From Marixanthomonas ophiurae (GTDB taxonomy: Bacteria > Bacteroidota > Bacteroidia > Flavobacteriales > Flavobacteriaceae), in the NCBI RefSeq assembly GCF_003413745.1, contig NZ_QVID01000001.1, forward strand, positions 868,001-932,000: a DNA stretch of 64,000 nt, read 5' to 3'. How positions within the stretch are numbered: position 1 is the stretch's first letter; the number at the start of each line of letters is the position of its first letter. A program made the translations under genes and the position numbers. Of this stretch, positions 36,018 to 45,895 are shown in pieces. Under the pieces are notes generated by a model. The model was not told the DNA's origin. It worked only from the letters and a program-made list of their open reading frames with translations, and ran no database searches.

Positions 36018-37992
36018 TTATTTTTTTAAGATTAATTTTTTAGTGAAATATTTTTCTTGCCCAATAAGCTTTACAAAATAGATACCCGAGGAATAATTTT
36101 GTATGTTTAATGAAAAGGTATCCTTTTTATATCTTTTTTGTCTATAGAGTACTTGGCCCAACAAATCATATAAAATCAATGTATATTTGGTTTGATCTGG
36201 TGGCACAATAGTGATACGTCCTGATGTTGGATTTGGATATAGTTGCAAATCTCCAGTAAATTTAACAGGCAGATTCGTTTCATTGGATAGTACTACATTA
36301 TTTCCAGTTTCTATAGCGAGTATTGAATCAGAATGTTTTTCAGTTTCTGTTTTTTCACTGTTTGGACGTGTCGAAAAACATTGCTGTGCTGGTGGTGGCG
36401 GATCTCCATGCACAATTGTTTTTTGTCCAAATACACTGCCATCACAGAGCCCAGTTACTTCTAAATCGAGTATTGTTTCGTCTGAAGGATGAACCGCTAA
36501 TGCCACATCTACTTCATTAGTCCCTTGTCCCGAGACAATAGAGCCATGGGTTACGCTCCAATCATAATTTACAGATGGAAAATCAGGTGCTGTGTATGTA
36601 TAAGTAAAAAGTGGGCACGCTTGGTCGAGTCCGTCAATATCAATGGTAAAAATATCTAAAACACTAAATTTTGCTGTCTTTGTACCACAATTGGGTGTTA
36701 CTTTTATCACACCACCAAAATCGCTGACTGCCTCTACAGTAAGGGTATTGGTGCCTTGACCGCTTAAAATATTCATATTATACGGTGGATCCCAAGTATA
36801 CTCTGTAACACCCGGCAAGGTATTTACAGTATAAGTAGCGGTTTGCCCTGCGCAAATACTTGAAGGGCCTGTAATTTCAAAATTTGGATAATTAATGCCA
36901 ATGTCGCCAATGTAACCGTACATTTTTCCAACTTGCAATGGAGAAAAAGAATTTCTACAATTTGATGGTGCATAGCTCATTATATTTGTAACATCAGGAG
37001 TCCAATTATCATTCCAGTTATCAGAACCTCCATCCATGGTATTATAATCACAAGGAAAATCTACATAAGATTCAGGGACTCTTCCGATTTTTCTTAATCC
37101 AGGATCAGCTTGTGTATCACATAAAGCATCGCCATTAATTTCACATTTTAAATCATCAATCGTACTAACACAAAAAACACCCTGTCTTTTAGACCTGCTT
37201 ACAGCCTCTTGGTAACAATTACCGGCACTTTCGTTATAATGTTCACTGGAACGGGAGGTTTCTTGGGTGTGTAAGAGCCCTAATGTATGCCCTATTTCGT
37301 GTCCTAAAGTTTTTGATATAGACGAAGACCCTCCAATACTTACAGCGCAGGTGTATGCCCTTGGGTCAGGTATGCCTGGAAAAAGCTCGAAAGGAAAATT
37401 TGCTTTGCCTCCCCATATTTCCCTATTGGGGGGAGGAGCGGAATGTAAAACAAAATGCACGTTAATTGCACCTGTTGTTTTGTTGCTTAACGTGTAATCA
37501 TCAAAATATTGTTCTCCATAATTTGCATAATTACTGTTATTTACCTCACTAATATCACATAATAAGTAGAAATTAATATTGCTTTCATATGCATAAAGAG
37601 AATTTAATTGGTCAATAACATTGTAAACTTGACTGTTTGAAATATTTCCGGCACCATTGTCATTTTTATAAATCCAAGCTTTGATGGGAATGTTTCTTTT
37701 ATAACTTTCTGCGGAAAACCTGCTTTGATCCATAACCATTTTGGCGGTTCCTTCCATTACATTCTTCATATAATTGGTATCGATATTTACTTTGTTTTCC
37801 AAAAGTATGTCCACCAATTTTTGATTATTGCCAAAGAACTTGTCGTTTTTATAGGCTCCTGGCGCTGCTTCTGTACCACAATCTAGAGGGTCAGGGTTTT
37901 TTTGTGAAAAAAGTATAAAAGATGAAAACAGTAAAAATAGAAATAAAGTCCCTTTTAAAAAATTGAGGGGGGGGGGTAGTGGTTAGCTTCAT
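36018..37992 (-). CDS. T9SS-exported M43 (pappalysin-like) metalloprotease, out of frame at a poly-C tract
   Basis: From TTG 37815 down, 599 residues are open: the zinc motif HEIGHTLGLLH, a Met-turn NIMSYAP, two PKD-like domains, then a T9SS type A sorting domain (YPNPTSGRITIV...GIYFVKLI...KKLILKK). The frame stays open upstream through a signal peptide (FLKGTLFLFLLFSSFILFSQ) and mature start DCGTEAAPG, but has no ATG/GTG. The only ATG, at 37992 (MKLTTT), leads into ten C and is then one base off, giving a 33-codon peptide. With nine C the gene is 657 residues with perfect signal peptide. This is either a phase-variable OFF state or a sequencing error. Two lipoprotein genes follow in the operon. 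Confidence 0.8.
37967..37976 (-). repeat. Ten-base poly-C tract (coding strand) in the protease signal region
   Basis: Ten consecutive G on the plus strand occupy codons 6-9 after ATG 37992. Nine or twelve would be in frame with the protease. I noticed no comparable G/C homopolymer elsewhere in the window. Confidence 0.9.
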
Positions 37993-38189
37993 AATATGTA
38001 GTTTTAATAAATTACAATTGTCTTATTGGCAAAACCGTTTACACGAAAAAAAACCTTTTTAAACAGAGTTTTAGTTAGCCAAAAATTGCTTGTTATTAAT
38101 TTAGGGAGCCAAAATGTAGGATAAATCTACAAAAATTATGTTAATTTAAAAAAGATATAAATGGGAAAGGTTTTATTTGCGACAATAGC

Positions 38190-38828
38190 CTATTTCCTCC
38201 CAAAATCTGCTGGAATTTCGCCCCACGCTTTGGTTTCCCATTTAACCACTTTGGTGGAATAAGTGTTTGTTTTAAGCCAAGTTTCGGCTCGGGCAATTAA
38301 TTCAAATAACGATTTATTTTTTGAAGACTTCTTTAATTTAGTGTTGCATTTTTTTCGTTTTACCCACCCCATCGCAATTTTGCTGTCCGTATAAATAATA
38401 CGGTCGCTATTAATCTTTTTTAAATAGGCTAATCCGTGAACCAATGCTAAAAACTCACCCACATTATTTGTGCCTTGCTTAAATGTCCCTTGATGAAACA
38501 ATTGCTTATGCGTTTGCGTATCTACACCGCGATATTCCATTTTCCCAGGGTTGCCGCTAGAAGCCGCATCAACAGCGATGGAATATAAGTTTGGCTGGCC
38601 TATTTTGGCTAATTGCTCTTTGGTGAGTGTTTTTTTCTTTTTGGTATTTTTTCCTTTATAGTCAGCATATTCTTTACTGAAGGCAATTTTTGCTTCTTTT
38701 AAACTTTCAAAGCTTTTGTATTGTGCACCGGTAACTCCTGTAATAGCTTTTTTGCATTCTTTCCAACTGTGAAAAATTCCTGCTGGGTTTCCAAACCAGA
38801 CTACATAATATTTTTTGGTCTTTGCCAT
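38190..38828 (-). CDS. RNase HI with N-terminal viroplasmin (HBD-like) domain
   Basis: Residues 1-50 (YYVVWFGNPAGIFHSWKECKKAI) form a caulimovirus viroplasmin-like domain that binds RNA-DNA hybrids, as in eukaryotic RNase H1. The C-terminal ~135 residues are RNase HI with AVDAASSGNPG, NNVGEFLALVHGL and IYTDSKIAMGW supplying the Asp-Glu-Asp catalytic set. It removes RNA primers and R-loops. Its ATG overlaps the purN stop by TGATG, so the two are translationally coupled. Confidence 0.88.
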   Translation of the reverse strand: MAKTKKYYVVWFGNPAGIFHSWKECKKAITGVTGAQYKSFESLKEAKIAFSKEYADYKGKNTKKKKTLTKEQLAKIGQPNLYSIAVDAASSGNPGKMEYRGVDTQTHKQLFHQGTFKQGTNNVGEFLALVHGLAYLKKINSDRIIYTDSKIAMGWVKRKKCNTKLKKSSKNKSLFELIARAETWLKTNTYSTKVVKWETKAWGEIPADFGRK

Positions 38829-39409
38829 CAGTTAGTTTCTTCTCCAATTAATACTTGTTCAATCACTTTCGGGAAATGCTTATATTCTAATGTATGCACT
38901 TTTTCCGCAACTGTTTTTGGTGTTTCATTATCTGAAAGCGGCGTTTTTTCTTGAAATATAATAGCACCTTCATCATAATTTGCGTTCACATAATGAATTG
39001 TAATACCAGTTTCAGGTTCTTTATTTGCAATAATTGCTTCGTGAACATAATTCCCATACATTCCTTTTCCGCCATATTTAGGAAGCAAAGCCGGATGGAT
39101 ATTTATTACTTTGTTAGGGTATTCTTTTAAAATTAATTCAGGAAACTTCCATAGGAATCCTGCTAACACAATTAAGTCTGGTTTGGTTTCTTGGAGCGTT
39201 TTTAAAATACCATCTTCAGAAAATAAATTTTCCTTATTAAAGTATAGCGATTTGATATTGTGTTTTTTAGCCTTTTCTAGCACCTTGGCATTCTTCTTGT
39301 TTGACAACACAAGAACAACTTCACCAACATTAGATTGTTTAAAATATTTTATTATATTTTCGGTATTGGTACCACTACCGGAAGCGAATATGATAATGCG
39401 TTTTTTCAT
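38828..39409 (-). CDS. purN: Phosphoribosylglycinamide formyltransferase
   Basis: PurN transfers a formyl group from 10-formyl-THF to GAR in purine synthesis. I take ATG 39409: MKKRIIIFASGSGTN is the canonical N terminus and a -7 box lies just upstream, whereas the longest frame would start beyond the promoter. Catalytic Asn/His/Asp are in NIHPALLPKYGGKGMYG and DEGAIIFQ. At 194 residues it is full length. It is first gene of purN-rnhA, divergent from acpP. Confidence 0.92.
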   Translation of the reverse strand: MKKRIIIFASGSGTNTENIIKYFKQSNVGEVVLVLSNKKNAKVLEKAKKHNIKSLYFNKENLFSEDGILKTLQETKPDLIVLAGFLWKFPELILKEYPNKVINIHPALLPKYGGKGMYGNYVHEAIIANKEPETGITIHYVNANYDEGAIIFQEKTPLSDNETPKTVAEKVHTLEYKHFPKVIEQVLIGEETN

Positions 39410-39453
39410 CAAAATAATAATGAGGTTTTCAAGAAGTAATATAAAATAAATAA

Positions 39454-39461
39454 CAAAAGTA
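39454..39461 (-). promoter_or_regulatory. Candidate -7 box of purN
   Basis: TACTTTTG on the minus strand fits TAnnTTTG, 44 bases before ATG 39409. A TTTG-like -33 lies 23 bases further, slightly beyond the usual spacing. Confidence 0.5.
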
Positions 39462-39547
39462 AGGTAATAGGGTTTTACTTCTCCCAAAAATGTTTAAATT
39501 GGTATTCACATTTTATGTTTAAAATGGTGTATTAAATTAAAAAATTT

Positions 39548-39555
39548 TATTTTTG
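39548..39555 (+). promoter_or_regulatory. Candidate -7 box of acpP
   Basis: TATTTTTG fits TAnnTTTG, 30 bases before the acpP ATG with an A/T-rich leader. Confidence 0.5.
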
Positions 39556-39585
39556 CCACTTAATTAAATTTTAAAAACAAAGATT

Positions 39586-39819
39586 ATGTCAGACATTGCA
39601 TCAAGAGTAAAAGCAATTATAGTAGACAAACTAGGAGTTGATGAGAACGAAGTTGTTAACGAAGCAAGCTTTACAAACGACTTAGGAGCTGATTCCCTAG
39701 ATACAGTTGAACTTATTATGGAGTTCGAAAAAGAATTTGATATCCAAATTCCAGATGATCAAGCTGAAAACATTGCAACAGTAGGTCAAGCAGTTTCATA
39801 TATAGAAGAAGCTAAATAA
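39586..39819 (+). CDS. acpP: Acyl carrier protein
   Basis: AcpP carries growing acyl chains on a phosphopantetheine attached to Ser37 in [10 protein letters not shown]. The 77-residue acidic four-helix protein is textbook length. It opens the acpP-fabF-rnc-IPExxxVDY-pyk block; fabF follows after 12 bases. Confidence 0.96.
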   Translation: MSDIASRVKAIIVDKLGVDENEVVNEASFTNDLGADSLDTVELIMEFEKEFDIQIPDDQAENIATVGQAVSYIEEAK

Positions 39820-39831
39820 ATTTAGTCCTTT

Positions 39832-41085
39832 ATGGAACTTAAGCGAGTTGTAGTTACAGGTCTTGGAGCACTTACGCCTATTGGTAATACTATTCCTGAG
39901 TATTGGGAAGCATTAATCAATGGAAAGAGCGGTTGTGCCCCTATTACTTATTTTGATGCTGAAAAGTTCAAAACTAAATTCGCTTGTGAGCTAAAAGATT
40001 TTAAACCAGAAGATTTTTTTGATAGGAAAGAAGCCAGAAAACTGGATCGCTTTGCCCAATATGCTTTAGTTTCTTCAGATGAGGCCATTAAAGATGCGGG
40101 AATAAACCTAGACGAAGTTGATAAATTTCGCGTAGGTGTTATTTGGGGTGCTGGTATTGGCGGACTTGAAACCTTTCAAAATGAGGTAATAAATTTTGCA
40201 GAAGGGGACGGAACACCACGTTTCAACCCCTTCTTTATTCCTAAAATGATAGCAGATATTGCCCCTGGTAATATTTCTATTAAACACGGCTTTATGGGGC
40301 CTAACTATACTACGGTCTCTGCTTGTGCATCTTCCGCCAATGCAATGATTGATGCTTTAAACTACATTAGGTTAGGGCATTGTGACGTGATTGTAACTGG
40401 GGGTAGTGAAGCTGCAGTAACCAAAGCAGGTATGGGAGGATTTAATGCTATGCACGCCCTTTCAACCCGAAATGAAAGCCCTGAAACAGCATCAAGACCT
40501 TTTGATGCAACCCGTGACGGATTTGTATTAGGAGAAGGTGCTGGCGCATTGATTCTTGAAGAATACGAACATGCCAAAAAGCGTGGAGCTAAAATCTATG
40601 CCGAAGTTGTTGGTGGCGGGATGTCTAGTGATGCCTACCATATGACAGCTCCTCATCCAGATGGTATTGGCGTAGAGCGCGTAATGCTTAACTGTCTGCG
40701 AGATGCAGGAATGAGTCCTAATCAAGTCGATGCCATTAACACACACGGAACTTCAACACCACTAGGTGATGTGGCCGAACTGAAGGCGATCACCAAAGTA
40801 TTTGGGGAACACGCTAAAGACATTAATATAAATTCTACCAAATCCATGACCGGACACTTATTGGGTGCCGCCGGTGCAATTGAAGCGATAGCTTCTATTT
40901 TAGCCATGGAAAATAGTGTAGTACCACCTACTATTAATCATACTACAGCAGATGAGAACATTAACTCATCGCTTAACCTTACCCTTAACAAAGCCCAAGA
41001 CCGCGAAATTAAAGTAGCGATGAGCAATACCTTTGGCTTTGGAGGACACAACGCTTGTGTGCTGTTCAAAAAACTGGACGCATAA
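39832..41085 (+). CDS. fabF: 3-oxoacyl-ACP synthase II
   Basis: FabF condenses malonyl-ACP with acyl-ACP in fatty acid elongation. The Cys-His-His triad is visible: Cys in VSACASSANAM (about 165), His in NTHGTSTPLGD (about 305) and His in NTFGFGGHNA (about 410). The length of 417 is normal. It is cotranscribed with acpP upstream and rnc, whose ATG follows after seven bases. Confidence 0.96.
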   Translation: MELKRVVVTGLGALTPIGNTIPEYWEALINGKSGCAPITYFDAEKFKTKFACELKDFKPEDFFDRKEARKLDRFAQYALVSSDEAIKDAGINLDEVDKFRVGVIWGAGIGGLETFQNEVINFAEGDGTPRFNPFFIPKMIADIAPGNISIKHGFMGPNYTTVSACASSANAMIDALNYIRLGHCDVIVTGGSEAAVTKAGMGGFNAMHALSTRNESPETASRPFDATRDGFVLGEGAGALILEEYEHAKKRGAKIYAEVVGGGMSSDAYHMTAPHPDGIGVERVMLNCLRDAGMSPNQVDAINTHGTSTPLGDVAELKAITKVFGEHAKDININSTKSMTGHLLGAAGAIEAIASILAMENSVVPPTINHTTADENINSSLNLTLNKAQDREIKVAMSNTFGFGGHNACVLFKKLDA

Positions 41086-41092
41086 ACACTAG

Positions 41093-41836
41093 ATGACATC
41101 TATAAAACACATATTCAATTCCCGCACCACAAATGACGGGGATTTTTTTTATGCGATGAAAAAAATTCTAGGCTTTAAACCCAAGAATATTTCAATTTAT
41201 AATGAAGCGTTCACCCACAGATCCCTTCATGAGAAAAACAACGAAGGACAACCCCAAAACTACGAGCGCTTAGAGTTTTTAGGCGATGCCATGCTAGGCT
41301 CAGTGATTGCAGCCCACCTTTTTAGTAAAGTGCCTTCAGGCGATGAAGGGTATCTTACCAAAATGCGCTCTAAAGTAGTAAGCCGCGAACATTTGAACGA
41401 ATTAGGACGGGATTTAAACCTTATCAAGTTTTTAAAATCCTCCGTTTCTTCTGATCAATTTGGAGGGAATATTCACGGCAATATCTTTGAAGCTTTGGTA
41501 GGTGCAATTTATTTAGACCGTGGCTACAAGTATTGTGAAAAATTCATCTATAAACGGGTGATAAAACCATATGTTGATATTGAACGCTTGGAAGGTAAGA
41601 TAATTAGCTACAAAAGTATTTTCATTGAATGGTGCCAAAAAACAAAACAGCATTTTAAATTTAATATCTATGAAGATACTGGTAAAGATGAATTGAAACA
41701 CTTTGCAGTTAAACTTCAACTAGATAACGAAACAATAGCCAAAGCAAGGGCTACGTCAAAAAAGAAAGCTGAAGAACGAGCCGCCAAAAGAGCCTATTAT
41801 AAGTTTCAGTCAAAAATTGACAAAGAATTAAACTAA
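41093..41836 (+). CDS. rnc: Ribonuclease III
   Basis: RNase III cleaves double-stranded RNA, including rRNA precursors. The catalytic signature YERLEFLGDAMLG is near residue 57, and NIFEALVGAIYLD carries the second acidic cluster. A dsRNA-binding domain occupies the last ~70 residues (ATSKKKAEERAAKRAYYKF). It has 247 residues and lies within the fab block, as is usual in flavobacteria. Confidence 0.95.
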   Translation: MTSIKHIFNSRTTNDGDFFYAMKKILGFKPKNISIYNEAFTHRSLHEKNNEGQPQNYERLEFLGDAMLGSVIAAHLFSKVPSGDEGYLTKMRSKVVSREHLNELGRDLNLIKFLKSSVSSDQFGGNIHGNIFEALVGAIYLDRGYKYCEKFIYKRVIKPYVDIERLEGKIISYKSIFIEWCQKTKQHFKFNIYEDTGKDELKHFAVKLQLDNETIAKARATSKKKAEERAAKRAYYKFQSKIDKELN

Positions 41837-41886
41837 GCCGTTCGAAAGTTCCCTAAAGTATCCTTATTTTTATGCTAAAATCCGTT

Positions 41887-42378
41887 ATGGGTAAACATAG
41901 ATTAGTGCTCGAAGACGATTTTAGAGAAAATTTTCAGATACTAGCCATTCACTGTGCTGTAGAGCCCTATAAAATGGCGTTCTATCTAAATAAATACTTA
42001 CAATTACGGTTAAAAAGACGACGAACAGATCTTGAATTTTCAAAAGATGGATTAGAAGTTCAGTTTCCGTTGTTTGAATTTGAAAACACTGCAAATTACA
42101 CGGTGTACAATCTCGTTTCAAATACCTGCAAATCTGCTACTGCGCATACAACAGCTAGCGGAGGATTGTTTGAGTTAAATACTTCGGAAGAATATGTAAC
42201 CACCTATTTAATTCCGGAGTATAAAAAAGTAGATTATTTTTTGAAAATCACGTCAGAGCACGATCAGGTTTCAATAAACACACTACTTTCAGAAGTAAAT
42301 AAAATAAAATCCATTATTTCTTCTTATCTTATAGATAGTGAGCATATAAAGTCTAAAAACAATTTAATATTTAATTAA
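41887..42378 (+). CDS. IPExxxVDY family protein
   Basis: The motif IPEYKKVDY (near residue 110) defines this Bacteroidota-specific family of unknown function. I use ATG 41887 (MGKHRLVLEDDF) rather than 41872, because the family typically opens with this KH-L-L-DD pattern. At about 163 residues it is soluble, with no catalytic motif evident. Its TAA overlaps the pyk ATG (TAATG), so it is translationally coupled with pyruvate kinase. Confidence 0.85.
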   Translation: MGKHRLVLEDDFRENFQILAIHCAVEPYKMAFYLNKYLQLRLKRRRTDLEFSKDGLEVQFPLFEFENTANYTVYNLVSNTCKSATAHTTASGGLFELNTSEEYVTTYLIPEYKKVDYFLKITSEHDQVSINTLLSEVNKIKSIISSYLIDSEHIKSKNNLIFN

Positions 42379-43808
42379 TGCCGAAATTAAAACGAACCAA
42401 AATAGTTGCCACCTTAGGCCCATCGACCACCAAAAGAGAAGTTTTAAAAAAAATGATTTTGGAAGGAGTGGATGTTTTTCGTATCAACTTTTCCCACGCT
42501 AAATACGAAGACGTAAAAAAGCGAATTATCATGATCCGAGAGTTAGGGGAACAATTAGGTATTACTCCTGCAATTCTGGGCGATTTACAAGGCCCTAAAT
42601 TACGGGTAGGTATTATGAAAGAAGAAGTGGTGGTTAAACCAGGAGATAAGCTTAGTTTCTGTACTGGAAAAGAGTTTGAAGGCACCAGTAAAAAGGTGTA
42701 CATGAATTATGATAATTTCCCTAAAGATGTAAAAGCGGGCGAACGAATTTTATTGGACGACGGTAAATTAATGTTTGAAGTACTTGAAACCAATGGCAAA
42801 GATGAAGTGAAAACCAAAGTTATTCAAGGCGGGCCATTGCGTTCTCGCAAAGGGGTAAACCTACCTAACACTAACATTTCTTTACCAGCACTTACCGAAA
42901 AGGACAAAAAAGACGCCATTTTTGCAGTACAACAAGAGGTAGATTGGATTGCACTTTCGTTTGTGCGCCACGCCGAAGACTTAAAAGAATTGCAGGCTAT
43001 TATTGAAGCACATTGCGATTACAAAATCCCGATTATAGCCAAAATAGAAAAGCCCGAAGCGGTACAAAACATTGATAAAATTGTTGCTTATTGTGACGGT
43101 TTAATGGTTGCTAGAGGCGATTTGGGAGTAGAAGTTCCAGCTGAAGAAGTACCACTCATTCAAAAAGAATTAGTATTAACAGCTAAGCGAGCTCGGATTC
43201 CCGTTATTATCGCTACGCAAATGATGGAAACAATGATCACCTCATTAACACCCACTCGGGCAGAAGTAAACGACGTCGCTAACTCTGTAATGGATGGTGC
43301 GGATGCCGTAATGCTGAGTGGTGAAACTTCGGTTGGTAAATATCCGGTAGAAGTGATTAAAACCATGGCCAATATTTGTAGAAGTGTAGAAAACTCTAAC
43401 CTAATTGCTGTACCTCACGAGCCACCACAAATTAGAACCAATCGTTATATTACTAAATCGGTTTGTTACCATGCAGCAACCATGGCGAACGAAATTGATG
43501 CGACCGCAATTTGTACTTTGACTAACAGTGGTTATACAGCCTTTCAAATTTCGGCATGGCGACCAGACGCGAATATTTTGGCGTTTACTTCCAACAAACG
43601 TATTTTGTCACGGTTAAATTTACTGTGGGGTGTTAAAGCCTTTTACTATGACAAATTTGTAAGCACGGATGAAACGGTTGACGATGTAAACAAAATTGCC
43701 CAAAATCAAGGGTACGTAACAAAAGGTGACTACTTGATAAATCTTGCGGCAATGCCCATTGCTGATAAAGGAATGGTAAATACGTTAAGAGTATCATTGA
43801 TTAAATAA
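42378..43808 (+). CDS. pyk: Pyruvate kinase
   Basis: It makes pyruvate and ATP from phosphoenolpyruvate, the last step of glycolysis. Visible family motifs include RINFSHA, DLQGPKLRVG, the catalytic Lys in IIAKIEKPEAV, MVARGDLGVE and MDGADAVMLSGETSVGKYP. The 476-residue length covers the A, B and C domains without the extra C-terminal PEP-utilising domain. It ends the acpP-led block at a strong terminator. Confidence 0.96.
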   Translation: MPKLKRTKIVATLGPSTTKREVLKKMILEGVDVFRINFSHAKYEDVKKRIIMIRELGEQLGITPAILGDLQGPKLRVGIMKEEVVVKPGDKLSFCTGKEFEGTSKKVYMNYDNFPKDVKAGERILLDDGKLMFEVLETNGKDEVKTKVIQGGPLRSRKGVNLPNTNISLPALTEKDKKDAIFAVQQEVDWIALSFVRHAEDLKELQAIIEAHCDYKIPIIAKIEKPEAVQNIDKIVAYCDGLMVARGDLGVEVPAEEVPLIQKELVLTAKRARIPVIIATQMMETMITSLTPTRAEVNDVANSVMDGADAVMLSGETSVGKYPVEVIKTMANICRSVENSNLIAVPHEPPQIRTNRYITKSVCYHAATMANEIDATAICTLTNSGYTAFQISAWRPDANILAFTSNKRILSRLNLLWGVKAFYYDKFVSTDETVDDVNKIAQNQGYVTKGDYLINLAAMPIADKGMVNTLRVSLIK

Positions 43809-43810
43809 AA

Positions 43811-43835
43811 AAAGCCGAGTTTTTAACTCGGCTTT
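43811..43835. terminator. Bidirectional terminator between pyk and the SH3 lipoprotein
   Basis: AAAGCCGAGTT (43811-43821) pairs with AACTCGGCTTT (43825-43835) with a three-base loop, flanked by A/T runs. Confidence 0.85.
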
Positions 43836-43853
43836 TTCAATTTTAATAAATTT

Positions 43854-44633
43854 TTAATCCGCCATTTCAGTGCGTTCTAATTTCATTTTATTTCCTTCTT
43901 GGAGAATGTCTACAGAATAGCCATAGCCTTCAGTTCGGTAGTCGTAATTTATTTTTTCTAAATTATTATTTTTTCTATTCACGGTTAACTGGCTTGTCCA
44001 AGTTCCGCTTTTAGGGTCTTTTTCTTTAACGGTTTCTTCATTGCTTCCTTTTGGGTTGGGGTATGCAAAACTCTTCGGAATATCGAACAACTCGGCTGCA
44101 ATATAGAATACTTCGTGCCACTTGTCTGTTGGGAGTACTAATGTTTCAGTGTTTGTAGGTTTACTAGCCGTTCCGCCGCTGGTTTCTGTAAATGAAACTC
44201 CTGGGAACTGTCCTTTTAAATCATCAGCGTAAATTTTAGCTTTTATGTCTTCTTCCGGAGGAAAAAATCTGGAAAGATATCCGTTAAAAGCATAACCGGT
44301 TTTCTGATTGTATTCAATTTGATGCATCGCGCCTCTAATACCGCCAATAGTCATCGTCTCTTCATCTTCTGGGGCAATTACTTTAATTTTTGTTCCGTAC
44401 GGCATCACCCCTAATTTTTCACTGTTTAGGTTATTGTGTTCTCGTAATGTGAGTCCGCTTGAAGCAGTTACGTAGAGAAAATCTGGCGTGGTTTCGGTTT
44501 CTTTTTCAGCAAGGGCAAGTTCGTTGGTTTCTTCTGAAATTTCTGAAGATTCATTTGATTTCGTTTCATTTTTACAGGATAATACTGAAATGATCACGGT
44601 AAAAACAAGCAAAGAATAAGCTACTTTTTTCAT
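43854..44633 (-). CDS. SH3-domain lipoprotein of unknown function
   Basis: The signal peptide ends at lipobox SVLSC, so the 259-residue protein is membrane-anchored outside the cytoplasm. Residues about 50-120 form a bacterial SH3b domain (LTLREHNNLNSEKLGVMPYGTKI), which often binds cell-wall peptides. The C-terminal ~130 residues are beta-rich and unrecognised. It converges on pyk and precedes no coupled gene. Confidence 0.75.
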   Translation of the reverse strand: MKKVAYSLLVFTVIISVLSCKNETKSNESSEISEETNELALAEKETETTPDFLYVTASSGLTLREHNNLNSEKLGVMPYGTKIKVIAPEDEETMTIGGIRGAMHQIEYNQKTGYAFNGYLSRFFPPEEDIKAKIYADDLKGQFPGVSFTETSGGTASKPTNTETLVLPTDKWHEVFYIAAELFDIPKSFAYPNPKGSNEETVKEKDPKSGTWTSQLTVNRKNNNLEKINYDYRTEGYGYSVDILQEGNKMKLERTEMAD

Positions 44634-44686
44634 AATAGATGGGTTTTGGAATTACTAATTAGATTCAAGTAGTTTTATTGCATGTT

Positions 44687-45790
44687 TTAAAAATCAAGTT
44701 TAAGTTGAACGTCTATACTTTCCTCAGGTTCGGGCTGTTGCTCCTTTTTTTCATTGTTGAGGTTCGATAAAGAAATCCCCAATAATCGCACCGAATTTTT
44801 CATTTTCTCTTGAAATAACAAATCTTTAACAGCTTCTAGCATTAATGACTTGCTTGAAATATAAAACGGTAACGTCTTGCTTCTAGTTTGTAACGTAAAA
44901 TCGCTATACTTAATTTTAAGGGTAATCGTTTTTCCTGCCACATTGCTTTTTGTGAGGCGTCGTTCTACTTCTTCGGCAATGGTTTCAAGACGTTCCAACA
45001 TATAGACTTCCGAAGAAATATTTTCTGAAAAAGTCCGCTCGGCAGCTAATGATTTTCTCGTTCTGGTTGGTTTTACGGCGCTGTTATGGATTCCGCGAAC
45101 CACGTGGTAATAATAGCCACCACTTTTTCCGAAGTGTTCCTGTAAATACTCTAACGATTTGGATTTTAAATCTTCCCCTGTATAAATTCCGTGGCGATAC
45201 ATTTTTTCTTTGGTCACTTTCCCAACACCGTAAAACTTTTTAATGTCGAGTTTTTCTAAAAAATCTAAAACCTCTTCGGGCGGTACAGTTTTTTGCCCAT
45301 TGGGTTTGTTGATGTCACTCGCAACCTTGGCAATAAACTTATTAATGGAAATCCCTGCGGAAGCATTCAGGCCGGTTTTCTCTTTAATTTTCTGCCTAAT
45401 TTCTTTCGCAATTAAGGTCGCACTAGGATTTCCTTTTTTATTTTCTGAAACATCTAAATACGCTTCATCTAACGATAATGGTTCCACTAAATCGGTATAT
45501 TCATGAAAGATCTTCCGGATTTGTTGCGAAACTTCCCGATAGCGATCAAAATTACTTTTTACAAAAATTAGATGGGGACAAAGGCGCTTTGCCGTTACAC
45601 TGCTCATTGCCGATCGCACCCCAAATTTTCGCGCTTCATAACTTGCAGCACTAACGACCCCACGTTTACTGCTTCCGCCCACAGCTATAGCCTTTCCTCG
45701 TAATTCGGGATCGTCCAGCTGTTCTACTGAAGCATAAAACGCATCCATATCTACGTGAATTATTTTACGAATGGGCAGCCCTTCTTCCAT
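44687..45790 (-). CDS. dinB: DNA polymerase IV
   Basis: This Y-family polymerase bypasses lesions at the cost of fidelity. It has the catalytic motifs HVDMDAFYASVEQ near the start and SLDEAYLD around 104-111, and an HhH region (KKFYGVGKVTKEKM). The C-terminus ends in QLKLDF, a plausible sliding-clamp-binding peptide. The 367-residue length is typical. No LexA-like operator was recognised upstream. Confidence 0.94.
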   Translation of the reverse strand: MEEGLPIRKIIHVDMDAFYASVEQLDDPELRGKAIAVGGSSKRGVVSAASYEARKFGVRSAMSSVTAKRLCPHLIFVKSNFDRYREVSQQIRKIFHEYTDLVEPLSLDEAYLDVSENKKGNPSATLIAKEIRQKIKEKTGLNASAGISINKFIAKVASDINKPNGQKTVPPEEVLDFLEKLDIKKFYGVGKVTKEKMYRHGIYTGEDLKSKSLEYLQEHFGKSGGYYYHVVRGIHNSAVKPTRTRKSLAAERTFSENISSEVYMLERLETIAEEVERRLTKSNVAGKTITLKIKYSDFTLQTRSKTLPFYISSKSLMLEAVKDLLFQEKMKNSVRLLGISLSNLNNEKKEQQPEPEESIDVQLKLDF

Positions 45791-45879
45791 AGTGTAAATT
45801 TAATATCTTTATAGCAACCAAATCTCTAAGAGTTTCAATTATTAAACAGAAAATTTTGGTTAACTACTAATTAAAAAAA

Positions 45880-45891
45880 CCCGTTTGCGGG
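45880..45891. other. CCCG hairpin just upstream of the gene at 45896
   Basis: CCCG-TTTG-CGGG, followed by CAT and ATGATGAGC. On the minus strand it is followed by seven T, so it could terminate antisense transcription. It resembles 34723-34738. Confidence 0.5.
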
Positions 45892-45895
45892 CATA

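Noticed and set aside
37815-37817. TTG as the start of the M43 protease
   Set aside because: It would remove the signal peptide and conserved N-terminal CGTEAAPG region from a protein that carries a T9SS export signal; the frame stays open well upstream.
39410-39487. Longer N terminus for purN starting at 39487
   Set aside because: It adds a hydrophobic, non-conserved segment, overlaps the likely promoter and moves the canonical MKKRIIIFASGSGTN inside the protein.
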